Assembly: GCA_963377175.1 (NCBI GenBank)
Contig: CAUJNA010001247.1
Span: 1-64,000, forward strand
DNA length: 64,000 nucleotides
DNA from: Effrenium voratum
Taxonomy: Eukaryota; Sar; Dinophyceae; Suessiales; Symbiodiniaceae
Reading direction: 5' to 3'
Below are positions 33,701 to 42,400 of the stretch, piece after piece (positions within the stretch are counted from its first letter, which is position 1; every line of letters starts with the position of its first letter). The notes under the pieces were generated by a model that saw nothing but the letters and a program-made list of their open reading frames with translations, was not told the DNA's origin and searched no databases. The translations under genes were made by a program, and so were the position numbers.

Positions 33701-34434
33701 TTTCATCTTTATTTTGAATATTAATACATGCTCTTTTGGACTTTACCCATTTTGGTAGTTCAATATATTGTCCTGCTCTTGTAGGGTTGTATTTGTTACA
33801 TAATGTGGATGCTTTCAACTTTAACTATCATCAATCCAGATTGATACAGTGCCATTTCTAAAATTCTAGTTTCAATGTCTGGTTTCATATTGTTCAATGC
33901 TTTTTTCAAATCATCTTCATTATTTATGGTATATGACCTTGTCTTTGCACTAACTAATTGCTCTTCTTCAAATATATTATGTACTCTTAATGATACGACA
34001 GCGTTTAATTTCATACCCTTATGTTCTTTTAAATATTCACTTAGTTTATCAAACTGGTAAACAAAATAAGTCAATCCATTTAAACCTTTCAAATTGATGT
34101 TAGAAATCGTGTAAGCATTGGCATATGCTCTAAAAGCGCTTCTTTCCTCTGTTATTGTTGCTTTCTTCTTGATTGCGTGTTTTAAGACTGTTCTTGTTCC
34201 TACTCTTTCTCTTATTTGGTTTGCTTTGTATTCATTAGTTTTCTTTACGCTTTCAAGTTGTTTGATGAGTTTTTTGCTTATTGGTTTATCAGCGTTGTAT
34301 CTGTATTGATTGTTTCCTATGATTATTGTTTTTAATTGTTTACCTTTTCTATTTAATTTATATTGTCCTACATTGTTTTTTAGAATGTATTTAACGATTT
34401 TAGTATTTTCATCCGGCGCTAAATTTCTATTCAT
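30771..34434 (-). CDS. Family B DNA polymerase, protein-primed (Polinton) type, frame-broken
   Basis: About 1,220 codons from the ATG at 34,434 to the TGA at 30,771, matching the usual Polinton polymerase length, but cut into five frames. The N-terminal part (34,434-33,800) is followed by GQYIELPKWVKSKRACINIQ, the segment typical of Polinton-type polymerases. Exonuclease motifs are FVIYADFECL (about 33,160) and FFHNMKNYDGHLI (about 32,700-32,728). A Cys/His stretch (HCFICGDAF...HCHFTGKYRG) precedes the second. Polymerase motifs are GYILEVDLEYP (A, about 31,900), KLMNNAVFGKT (B, about 31,540) and YTDTDS (C, 31,247-31,264). All catalytic residues are present. The four breaks fall at or beside short A/T runs near 32,920, 33,541, 33,633 and 33,821. 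Sequencing error or decay would explain them. It should replicate the element DNA. Confidence 0.88.
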
Positions 34435-34460
34435 ATTAATAAGTATATATTTATTAATAT
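34433..34460 (-). terminator. Hairpin after the integrase gene
   Basis: Perfect 10-bp stem ATATTAATAA/TTATTAATAT with an 8-nt loop, 53 nt past the integrase stop and touching the polymerase ATG. Confidence 0.4.
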
Positions 34461-34466
34461 AAATAT

Positions 34467-34478
34467 CTCCTTAAGTCA
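34467..34478 (-). promoter_or_regulatory. Candidate promoter motif
   Basis: TGACTTAAGGAG on the coding strand, 33 nt upstream of the polymerase ATG at 34,434. Confidence 0.5.
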
Positions 34479-34512
34479 AAATCAAATTTATAATTTCTAT
34501 GAAGTAAAGCAA

Positions 34513-35430
34513 TTACTCATTTACTAAAAGCAATTCGTGACGTAGATAATGTCTGCTTAAACCTTCTAAAATATAATATTTTTGTAGTGTCATATCTCTC
34601 TCTATTTTTTCAACTTTAAATTTTCTGTCAGACCATTTTGAAATTGTTTCCTTGCGTGTGGAGTAGTTTCCTTTTCCCTTCTTATATATCTTCACTCTAT
34701 CTGAAACCTGTATCTTAGGGTATTTCCTCATGCGCTTCTGCTTTAATGTTAGATTTGCCTTTACATTTATTCTATTTTCATCCTTGTGTGCTTCAATAGG
34801 TTTCATTCCATTTGATGAGTGTAAAGTATCATTATATTTTTTCAGTGTTGGTTTTAACATATCAGTCCATTTTCCCTTTGTAAAATTCATTCTATCACTT
34901 ATTCCCTTTTTCATCGTCCTAATAAATCTCTCTCCTATATTCGCATGTGTCATTGTTTTCTTTTGACTTATGCCTAGACTATCTAAATATTTTTTGACAT
35001 CCGAGTAAAATGCTCCGTCATCATCGCTATAAATTTCAATCGGTTCACCCATAATTTTAAAACTTTCTTTCAATGCTTTTAAAACATTTGGACTTGCTCG
35101 CTCAGGCATTGGAACAACATTACCTAATTTACTGAAAGCATCAATTACAATTAAAGCATATCTTTCTTCACCTTCTTTCTTAAATATGTTCATATCCATA
35201 ATATCTATTTGAAATTCTGCTCTGGCATAAGGCACTAAGAAACTATTATATTTTTGATATGGTTTAATTTGTTTATTAGGTTGCTTCTTCAACCAATCAC
35301 CCACTTCTTTTAGAGTAAATGATGCATCTGTCTCATTTGCTTGTTTGTATAAACTTTGCTTTGAACCATACCCTCGCTCCAAATCGTAAAATAAATTACT
35401 TAATATTTCATCTTTTGTAAGTTTACTCAT
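34513..35430 (-). CDS. Retroviral-type integrase of the Polinton-like element
   Basis: Intact, 305 residues from the ATG at 35,430 (MSKLTKDEILSNLFYDLERG). The catalytic core has its acidic residues in EFQIDIMDMN (about residues 72-81), IYSDDDGAFYSD (about 132-143) and ANIGERFIRTMKKG (about 162-176), the D,D,E arrangement of rve integrases. The C-terminal part (RKYPKIQVSDRVKIYKKGKG then KWSDRKFKVEKIERD) resembles the chromo-like DNA-binding tail seen in Polinton integrases. It would insert the element into host DNA. The next gene on the same strand is the polymerase, 79 nt away. All three acidic positions are present, so it could be active. Confidence 0.9.
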   Translation of the reverse strand: MSKLTKDEILSNLFYDLERGYGSKQSLYKQANETDASFTLKEVGDWLKKQPNKQIKPYQKYNSFLVPYARAEFQIDIMDMNIFKKEGEERYALIVIDAFSKLGNVVPMPERASPNVLKALKESFKIMGEPIEIYSDDDGAFYSDVKKYLDSLGISQKKTMTHANIGERFIRTMKKGISDRMNFTKGKWTDMLKPTLKKYNDTLHSSNGMKPIEAHKDENRINVKANLTLKQKRMRKYPKIQVSDRVKIYKKGKGNYSTRKETISKWSDRKFKVEKIERDMTLQKYYILEGLSRHYLRHELLLVNE

Positions 35431-35445
35431 TATAATACTGATTAG

Positions 35446-35471
35446 TTTTTATTAATTTTATTTAATAAAAA
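35446..35471 (-). terminator. Hairpin after the zinc-finger gene
   Basis: Perfect 10-bp stem TTTTTATTAA/TTAATAAAAA with a 6-nt loop, lying between the zinc-finger stop (35,476) and the integrase start (35,430). Confidence 0.5.
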
Positions 35472-35475
35472 ATAA

Positions 35476-35823
35476 TCACATTATTTCTCTTGCTTTTTGA
35501 CACTTTCTAGATTTCTCATGTCTTTTGATGTTTGAAGAATTACTCATCGTTTTTCCACACATATTGCAGGTGTAAGGATGGTTCTGCTTTTCTTGAAAAT
35601 ATTTACTCTGGTATGCTTGTTTTTTTGTTTTATTTAATCTCTCTTCCTCACTTGATGTTGGTATTACATCAGCATCTGAACTATCATAATGTCTTTGAAT
35701 GTCTGCTCCAAACCTGCTATTCATATATATCATACTCATAAAACTGCTATACTCATCATCATCAAGAGTGTTTAAATAATAATTGTCTCTTATATCATTA
35801 GAATGTCTGCTGTAGAAAGGCAT
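35476..35823 (-). CDS. Zinc-finger protein, 115 residues
   Basis: Intact from the ATG at 35,823 (MPFYSRHSNDIRDNYYLNTL). The C-terminal 35 residues contain YTCNMCGKTMSNSSNIKRHE followed by KSRKC. This is a CX2CX12HX5C arrangement, a classical finger with Cys as the last ligand. It likely binds nucleic acid. The middle is acidic and Ser-rich (YDSSDADVIPTSSEEERLNK). Small zinc-finger proteins occur in Polinton-like and giant-virus genomes, often as putative transcription factors; that role is inference. It lies upstream of the integrase on the same strand, has a version of the conserved promoter motif 27 nt before its start, and a 3' hairpin. Confidence 0.75.
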   Translation of the reverse strand: MPFYSRHSNDIRDNYYLNTLDDDEYSSFMSMIYMNSRFGADIQRHYDSSDADVIPTSSEEERLNKTKKQAYQSKYFQEKQNHPYTCNMCGKTMSNSSNIKRHEKSRKCQKAREIM

Positions 35824-35849
35824 TACTATCTTATTATATTAAAGTGATA

Positions 35850-35862
35850 TTCCCTTAAGTCT
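35850..35862 (-). promoter_or_regulatory. Candidate promoter motif (variant)
   Basis: AGACTTAAGGGAA on the coding strand, about 27 nt upstream of the ATG at 35,823. It keeps the GACTTAAGG core with one base changed on each side. Confidence 0.45.
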
Positions 35863-35886
35863 ATTTTGTTAAAATATCTATTAATA

Positions 35887-35905
35887 ATAATTACAAAGTA
35901 ATTAT
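35887..35905 (-). terminator. Hairpin after the KATQT-repeat gene
   Basis: Perfect 8-bp stem ATAATTAC/GTAATTAT with a 3-nt loop, starting 6 nt past the stop at 35,911. Confidence 0.45.
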
Positions 35906-35910
35906 CAATA

Positions 35911-36802
35911 TTAACTAGATTTTTCTTTACTACTGCTTGACGGTTGCTCTTCTTCATTTTCACTTTCAGCATCAGTAGGAATAGGCATGTCGGTTGGCGG
36001 TGCTATTTCATAATTAGCATTTTCTTCTGACGATGATGAATTAACAGTATGTGTTGAAGAACTATTAACTATTAACAGTGATAGGTGGAGAACTATTAAC
36101 GCTAATAGGTGGAGAGGAGGTTGATAAATCAACTTCTTCGCTAACATTTGTATTCAACCAATTCATTATAGCAGTTGCTATATCGTATGATGTTACTAAT
36201 GAATTCATTGTTAAATTAACTAATAACTCTGAACCTTGAATTGTAGTTAATGTAGTGTGATATGTTAAATGTGCTACTATTTGTCCTATACTAAAACCTG
36301 ACCTCATCATAAATTCTATAATCCTCATCAACATAAATAATTTCTTTCTATATTTATCAATGTCATCATCTTTTTTGTCATCATCATCATCGTCGTCATC
36401 ATATAAATCAGGGTCATATGTAAATGCTTCTGCTTCTGCTTCTGCCTTGGTTATCAGTTTGCTTTTGAAACTCTTTGAAGAACCACCTAATAGTTTTGTC
36501 ATATCATCAAAATTATAAGTTTGTGTCGCCTTATCATTTGGTAGGTCTGTTTGCGTTGCCTTGTTTTCTTTGTTAAGCGTTTGTGTTGCCTTGTCTGCCA
36601 TCATAACTTCTGCGTTCATATATCTTTCTTTATTTTTATAATTCATTAAATCCATTTCATCAAAATCAAAATTATTCAATAACATATCTTTCTTGTATTT
36701 CTTCAATATAACTGTTGTTTTTATTTTGCTTGTGATTGTTTGTTTAAGCATTTCATCAAAAGTAGGGCGCTTCCTTAATTCGTGTTTGAGGTTGTTAATC
36801 AT
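35911..36802 (-). CDS. Protein with three KATQT motifs and a hydrophobic region; frame broken near its C-terminus
   Basis: Starts at the ATG at 36,802 (MINNLKHELRKRPTFDEMLK). Residues about 70-94 carry KATQT three times at exact 10-residue spacing (36,578-36,592; 36,548-36,562; 36,518-36,532). TQT preceded by a basic residue is the core of dynein light chain LC8-binding motifs. An acidic block (YDPDLYDDDDDDDD) follows, then a helical hydrophobic region (LFMLMRIIEFMMRSGFSIGQ; LLVNLTMNSLVTSYDIATAI). The first frame stops at 36,065, inside a 7-bp tandem duplication (36,061-36,074). Beyond it the other frame continues Ser/Asn-rich, then NANYEIAPPTDMPIPTDAES, to 35,911. Removing one 7-bp unit would fuse them. 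The function is unknown; a host-interaction role is inferred from the motifs only. Confidence 0.65.
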
Positions 36803-36840
36803 TTTATATTAATTATTGATAAATTATATACATGAATTAT

Positions 36841-37941
36841 TTAAACCTCTGATGCTTTACCTTTTCCTTTCATAACTCTCCAATCTTCCATTCTTTTTCT
36901 TAGCAGTTCATCATTTACTCTTGTTGTCCATTTTCCCTCTTGTATTAGTTTTTCAATCAATCCAACTAAATAAGATCTACCTGTTTCCTTTTTACCTTTT
37001 CCTCCTTTTTTCTTTGTTCCATGTTCGTATTCGTGTTGTTGTTCTTTAGTAAGTTCAATTCCTCTTAAATGTAGTTGAAATAATAGGTCTTTTTCCAGAA
37101 CGTTCGTTTTTTGTTTCCAGTGTTTCATATCAGTTGAGTAATCAATGGTTTCCTTGCTTCTTCTTGATGGTTCTGCTGGGACTGTGGATGAACTGTCAGC
37201 GTTGTCCATTTTTTGCTCTCTTCTTTTTTCTGCTTCTTTTATTTCTATTGGTTCAGGACTGTCTTTATCTTCGTCAATAAATCGCTTCAATTTCAATCTT
37301 ACTCTCGCTTTTTGTAAATTTGAAACTCTTTTTGGTTCAGGACTGTCTTTATCTTCATCAATAAATCGTTTCAATTGCAATCTTGCTCTTGCTTTCTGTA
37401 AATTTGAGACTCTTTTTGGTTGTAAATCTTCCAATGGTGGTAAGTCTTCAGTGTCGCTTGATTTTGCAGTTACCATTGACTGGATACTTGGTCTTCTCCC
37501 CTCTTGTTCTTCTAATTGTCTTGCTCGTTGTGCTCGTTCTTGTAGGTCTGCTATTTGTTTGCTACTAACTCTTTTTGAAATTTCACTGATTTGTCGTTCG
37601 TGTTGTTCCTCTGCATCATCCATTGAGGCACTTAGTGATTGTACTGCTTCATCTCTTAAATCATCCATTTCATCGTCTCTCGATATATCAAAATGTTCTG
37701 TTTGATTTTTCCCATCTAACATTTTTTGAAAGCGTTGTTGTCTCAAATCTACTGTATTATTATCGTACACTGTTCCCAATGGACTGTCACGAAAATACTA
37801 GGCGTTACGATCTATTACATCTCTGATATTCTTATTCTTGTATTCTTCCTTTGTAATTTCCTTTATCAGTTCATTATAAGACGGTCTTAATCTCAATTGT
37901 GATTTTCACGTTTTCATCTGTTCATTGTCTAATCTCATTAG
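36841..37941 (-). pseudogene. Charged repeat protein with two in-frame stops
   Basis: From the ATG at 37,941 (MRLDNEQMKT) one frame runs to 36,841 but contains a TGA after codon 10 (about 37,911) and a TAG near 37,798. The part after the second stop (312 codons) is open. Between the stops it reads RLRPSYNELIKEITKEEYKN, similar to the start of the neighbouring protein (RKRPTFDEMLKQ). The body is highly charged, largely helical, and contains a 28-residue tandem duplication beginning KRVSNLQKARARLQLKRFID (about 37,250-37,420). The C-terminal region is Lys/Gly-rich (HGTKKKGGKGKKETGRSYLV). The function is unknown. The nonsense codons suggest decay, unless translation starts downstream. Confidence 0.6.
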
Positions 37942-37950
37942 TATATTAAA

Positions 37951-37982
37951 TTAATTAGATTATAATTTATTAATCTAATTAA
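37951..37982 (-). terminator. Hairpin between genes, 12-bp stem
   Basis: Perfect 12-bp stem TTAATTAGATTA/TAATCTAATTAA with an 8-nt loop, 11 nt past the stop at 37,993 and before the next ATG at 37,941. Confidence 0.5.
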
Positions 37983-37992
37983 TCTAATTAAT

Positions 37993-38229
37993 TTAATCAA
38001 AATTAAAATCCTTTCTTAATTGATTGATTATTCCTTTCTTCTTCTTAATAATTTCTGAATATGATTTACCTGTTTCACTTGATGGGTGATGTCTCAACTT
38101 TTCACCTTCCACCCTTCATCTTGATATCTTCTTTTATTTTGAAATACAGAATAATCTTTTTTAGCGCTATGACGTTCTAATTGTTCTTGTAAGTCTTTCA
38201 AATATGTATAATTAGGTTGATGTCCTGCC
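37993..38229 (-). pseudogene. C-terminal fragment of an unknown element gene
   Basis: The minus strand reads GHQPNYTYLKDLQEQLERHS and FQNKRRYQDEGWKV, then after a one-base shift near 38,105 GEKLRHHPSSETGKSYSEII and IINQLRKDFNFD to a TAA at 37,993-37,995. Charged, helical, AT-rich codons like its neighbours. The 5' part is missing because the adjacent DNA transposon begins at 38,244. The family is not recognised. Confidence 0.5.
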
Positions 38230-38243
38230 CTGAACCCAGATCA

Positions 38244-38262
38244 TCCAAAAGTGCTTATTTAA
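38244..38262 (+). repeat. Left terminal inverted repeat
   Basis: TCCAAAAGTGCTTATTTAA. The reverse complement of the right end differs by one base (C/T at position 11). Confidence 0.75.
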
Positions 38263-38340
38263 TTTAAGAACTTTAAATGCCATGACTATTAAGCAATGTT
38301 TTGTTAATTAAGCATTGTTTATAATTTAAAGAAAAAATGC

Positions 38341-40099
38341 TTATTTAAGCAATGTGAAATTTTCTATATGCACCATATAGATCCATATGCATATGCACTT
38401 GTGTTTTGACGGGGATCTATCCCGTGCAATGGCACAACATTTTTTGCAGCCAGCAGGTCGAGCTTGGAGTCGAGGCAGCTTGTTAGCTGCAAGAAACCTC
38501 CTCAGGACTTGGCAAGAAACAGCACGCATGCTAAATTTGCCTCCTCGTCTCCTACCCAGGAGCGCCCAAGTGTCTTCTGCAAAGAACGCCTCCAGTTGCC
38601 CAGCCAGCAATAAATATCTTTGAGCAGCATCCCTGAAAACAGCCTGGTCCCAAGCAGCAGAGCTCAAGCAAGTATACATGGAATTCAAAGCTTCTGCAGC
38701 ATGTAGCATGGCCTCCTCTTGTGATATGACTGGATCTAAATATTTCCTGGCCAGCTCCAAAGCACAAGGCACAAGTGCTCGAGCCTCCCCAGCTTTTGCC
38801 CTCAACTTCGGCGCCTTAGCCTTGCCTTTGTCTTCATCTCTGAGCATTGTTGGCAGAAGCTTAGGCAATCTGTCAGTTGCTTGTACTCTGTTGTAATACT
38901 CCTGAATATCTGTGAACAGCTTTGCGCATCGGAGCAACTTGCTGACACCTCTGATCTTCTCACTCTGTAGGTAAAAGAATAAAGATCCCAACCAATCTGC
39001 TGTGATGCCCAGATCCACTGCATGCAGCCAATCCATTTTGCAGCAGCTTGTGCTAAAGCCTGGGCAAGAGAATAATCTTGAGATCATCTTATTCTGTTGC
39101 CTTTGCCTGATATAGAAATCCAAAGAGCGGATCAGTGGATACCTGACTTGGGCTGAATTCAGCAAAATCCTCCCAAGGGCCTCCAGAAAAAAACAGGCTC
39201 GGGGGCGATTTAATTATCTATATATACCTCAAACAAAAACAATTACTTGAATTAGAATGTGCCCATAGGTACTTGGCAAAGGTGTGGCTGTCGAACTTTT
39301 TGAGGTCGGCTTTAGGCACATTGCACTGCCAGCAGATGTAGCCTGTACTTGCCCAAGATGGGAAATCTAGGACATCCTTGTAGCAAGCCCAGTCTGCTCT
39401 GAATTCAGCCAGGCAGGCTTTGATGCCAATGTGGGCCAACTTTCTTCTATAGCTATCAGAGTTCGTGAATGGCTGCCCATCATGTCTACAGCTTGGGAAC
39501 ACACCTCCTAACAGAATCTTGTAGGACCACTGCAAAACCTCGAAGATGCATTCAAAAGTCTTCTTCTTGTGCAGAAATTCCTTTGGAAAAGCTGTCAAAG
39601 GCAATCTGGCAGAATCGTCACCAAAGATGTTGAGAGAAATTGTTTCCAAAGTTTGAGACCGGTCTGAATTGAATGGCACCCCATCAGACCAAATGCCTGT
39701 GAGAAGCAATTCATCAGGATTCAATCCCATTTGCTGCAACTGCGCCAAATGAGATAGCAGGTCAGGCCTCTCAGGCAATACATTGCGCTGGTTGGCCAAC
39801 ATTGTCTCCGCAGAATTTAATTTCAAGAAAGCATGCAACAGTTCGTGGGGCAGCAGCATGGCCAATTGATGTTGCTGCTCACATTGCTTGGCTTGGTTCC
39901 ACCCAGGCACTGAAAATTCATACACTGATGGCCACTTGCTATTTCTGAAACATTTTCTGAGCAGGTCCCTCTGGGCATTTGAGCCCGACTGATTGACTTG
40001 CAAATCCTGCACATGTCGTGCCCCTGCCATGGCAGCATTGTGGAGCAGTCGAGCTGATCTCGCGCTACTCAGCTCATTGTTCAGGAAAACATCCACCAT
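38341..40099 (-). CDS. DDE transposase of the TIR element
   Basis: Two exon-like frames on the minus strand. The first (40,099-39,218, 293 codons) contains LLLTGIWSDGVPFNSDRSQT, RKLAHIGIKACLAEFRADWA and STGYICWQCNVPKADL. The second (39,165-38,341, 274 codons) contains KMDWLHAVDLGITADWLGSL and PKLRAKAGEARALVPCALEL. The Asp residues in WSDGVPF, FRADW and HAVDLG are candidate catalytic acids; they match in order a transposase type I associate with CACTA/Plavaka-like elements and see often in dinoflagellates. The frame change between about 39,165 and 39,218 probably marks an intron. The protein would cut at the terminal inverted repeats. The true start is not established: the first frame begins MVDVFLNNELSSARSARLLH and may extend upstream. 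Confidence 0.65.
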
Positions 40100-40559
40100 G
40101 TCATGCCTGAACCTTTTCTCATCTGGAATGTCTGCAATGTCCTCTCATCTGGAAAACATGGCCGACAGTCAAATGGCAACTCACTTGTTGTACATGGCAC
40201 CAAATCAGCTCATGGCAGAATTGGATGTCCGGCAACTGCAAATTACATGCTATTGCTCATAGCCTGGCACTGCGCTAGCTAACATGTTTCTTGAAAAACA
40301 TTCTGTTTACCGAAACATGCAAAGTTCAGAATTTTGGTGTCTACATGAAGAGAAGACCTAAAAGATCCCAAAGTTGTGTCTGATAGTCTTGCTTAAGCCA
40401 TGCGCGCTTGCTCCCAATTATTAACACGCAACGTGCTGCACAAGGTCAGCGCAGCCTGCAAGCAATCAACACAACATCTGTTTCTCCAGCTTGCCGCAAG
40501 GGTGGATCCAGAGATCTCGAGCCGGGGCTTGACAGGAGAATATCCTCCAGCCGCCATGC
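40100..40559. other. Interval without a gene
   Basis: No convincing coding signal. It separates the transposase from the next gene of the element on the same strand and may contain introns or untranslated sequence. Confidence 0.4.
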
Positions 40560-41826
40560 TCACTGATCCAGGACTGCCTTGAAAGTCTTGATCATAGACT
40601 TGCCTCCTTTGTCATGTGTAAGAGCCTGCGTATGAACTGTAGCCAAGGACTTGGCCAGCTCTAGGCAATCAGCCTCAGCATCCTTGGGCAAACCATTGGC
40701 ATGGTGAGCCCTCAGATCCTCCAAGAAGGAATCCAAACTGACGCACGCATTGGCCAACTCCTCAATCTTCTTGGTCCAAACAGGGTCATTCTTGTAAAGG
40801 CTGTTCATCTTGTGCTTCAAAAATTTGAGATCTTCCAAATTTGCGGCCAACCTCGCCTTGTCCTTGAGCAGCAACTTGAAGCTTTCAGATGCCTCAGAAA
40901 AGGAAGAGCTGATCCGGGCGGTTTGCGCTGCTGGTCTTGCCCATCATGATGTCCATGGCAGCTTTGTCCTTGACCTGCATGCCCTTCATGCCAGTGCAAG
41001 AACTGTCTAAGGTCTGCTCTTCCACAGTCCCTGTGGTTTGCTTCTGGCCTTGAGAATGCACAAAGTAGTACTTGCTCAGAATGTCAAACTTATCATGCAG
41101 CTGCGTCTGCCTGGCATGTCCAAACCTTAACTCACACATCGTCAAGATCTCTTCCAAAAGCTGCTGCTTCATGTCGTCATTTGCCAAAGAGCTCTCATCC
41201 ACACCCTCAATTTTGAAGATGGCAGACCTGCGCGAGCCAGACAATGTGCAAGCAACATGCAATGCAGCAACATGACAGCAGAAAAACATGCATCGCAGTG
41301 GCCTTGTGTAGAAATTCCTGATGACATCTTCTGTATGGGCATTGTGGGTCTTTGTGCTCTTGCTGAGCTGGTGCACCCAGCTGCAATTTTTGACTCCATA
41401 TTTGTCCAAATTGGACAAAATCTGCCTCTTGGTCTCCACATCGCCCTGCTCATACTCCTGCAAATACAAACAAGAACCAAAAACAACTCCAACCATGCCA
41501 CAATGGAACATTCATCTGTCCTCAAGCGCTTTAGCTGCATCTTGTTTCTCTTCTGCGCTGAGCTTCTTGGACTTGGGCTGGTAGCGCAAGCTGGTGAGCA
41601 AGGCCGAAATGGTTCCCCTGGGATAGTGCAAGGTTTCCTTGCTTGAAGATGGCGCCTCACAATCCTGGACTTCTACATCTGTCTCCTTCTTAGCCTTCTG
41701 CGTTCTCCTTGGAGATGTCTTTTCCTGTTTGATTCTAGTCTTCTGGGTCTCCTTGTGCTTGGGAGCGGCCTTGCTCTTGGCAGCCATCTTCATGGCCATT
41801 TTTCCACCATTTTTTTTAGGCGCCAT
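40560..41826 (-). CDS. Unknown element gene with apparent GA-AG and GC-AG introns
   Basis: Starts at the ATG at 41,826 (MAPKKNGGKMAMKMAAKSKA), a Lys-rich basic tail-like start. The first frame ends AEEKQDAAKALE and coding resumes as EYEQGDVETKRQILSNLDKY after a stretch that begins GACAGATG and ends TTTGCAG: a GA-AG intron of about 50 nt. A second candidate intron (GCCACTGC...CGCGCAG) would join NFYT to RSAIFKIEGVDES. A one-base shift near 40,915 then leads into SEASESFKLLLKDKARLAAN and a helical C-terminus ending at 40,560. The protein would be about 400 residues, mostly helical, with no known domain. Introns starting GA or GC are characteristic of dinoflagellates. The function is unknown. 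Confidence 0.55.
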
Positions 41827-42400
41827 GCTAATTGGCTGCAGCAGAACTGCTTGCAGTACAATTGCAAACCATTGTTCCAACAGCACATCTTGCAAGCAGT
41901 TTGGCCTGATGTCCTTTTTCAACAGCTGCATGTTGCACCCACAGGCGCCTAATAAGCATAATTCCAAAAGTCTGAAGCTCTCTACCTAGTCTCCTGGCCA
42001 ATGCAGTGGCTGAGCCAGAGATAGAGAGGCATGTGAGCTCTCAAACTGGTGGTTCTCACAACCACCCTGCATGCCACTCATACAGAAACATCTGGAAACA
42101 TTGCTGGTGACCTTCAAAATACTTATGCCACAAAGCAGCACTTAATCCCTCCATGAAAAGCAATCTCATTCGCTTGAGGGAGTGCAGCACAGGCCTGGAC
42201 CTGATCTGGCCCTGTGTACCAAGTCAGCTGAACTCTCATCCAATCTCTGGCCACATATTGCCAAGTACATTCCAACTACCAATTGTTGCAGCAAGGATCT
42301 GAGATTGCCACCAAACCGATATAGTAAACCAGTGATGGTCACCTGGCCAGTCATGGACACATGCAGCATGTGCAAACACTATAATTCCTACCACCAAAAA
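41827..42400. other. Interval without a gene
   Basis: No convincing coding signal on either strand between the element gene starting at 41,826 and the inverted repeat at 42,401. Confidence 0.4.

Larger units (their letters stand above)
28617..38243 (-). mobile_element. Truncated Polinton/Maverick-like (polinton-like virus) element
   Basis: A 9.6-kb island of strongly AT-rich DNA with sharp edges at about 28,617 and about 38,243, in otherwise GC-moderate surroundings. All genes lie on the minus strand and are closely packed. It encodes the two hallmark enzymes of Polintons, a family B DNA polymerase of the protein-primed group and a retroviral-type integrase, plus small unassigned proteins. 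I find no major or minor capsid protein, packaging ATPase or maturation protease, and no terminal inverted repeat. A gene fragment at the right edge is cut by the neighbouring DNA transposon. It is best read as part of a larger integrated element. Several genes carry small frame breaks. Confidence 0.88.

Noticed and set aside
28617..38243. Terminal inverted repeats of the Polinton-like island
   Set aside because: I compared the two edges by eye in reverse complement and found no match; both ends seem truncated.
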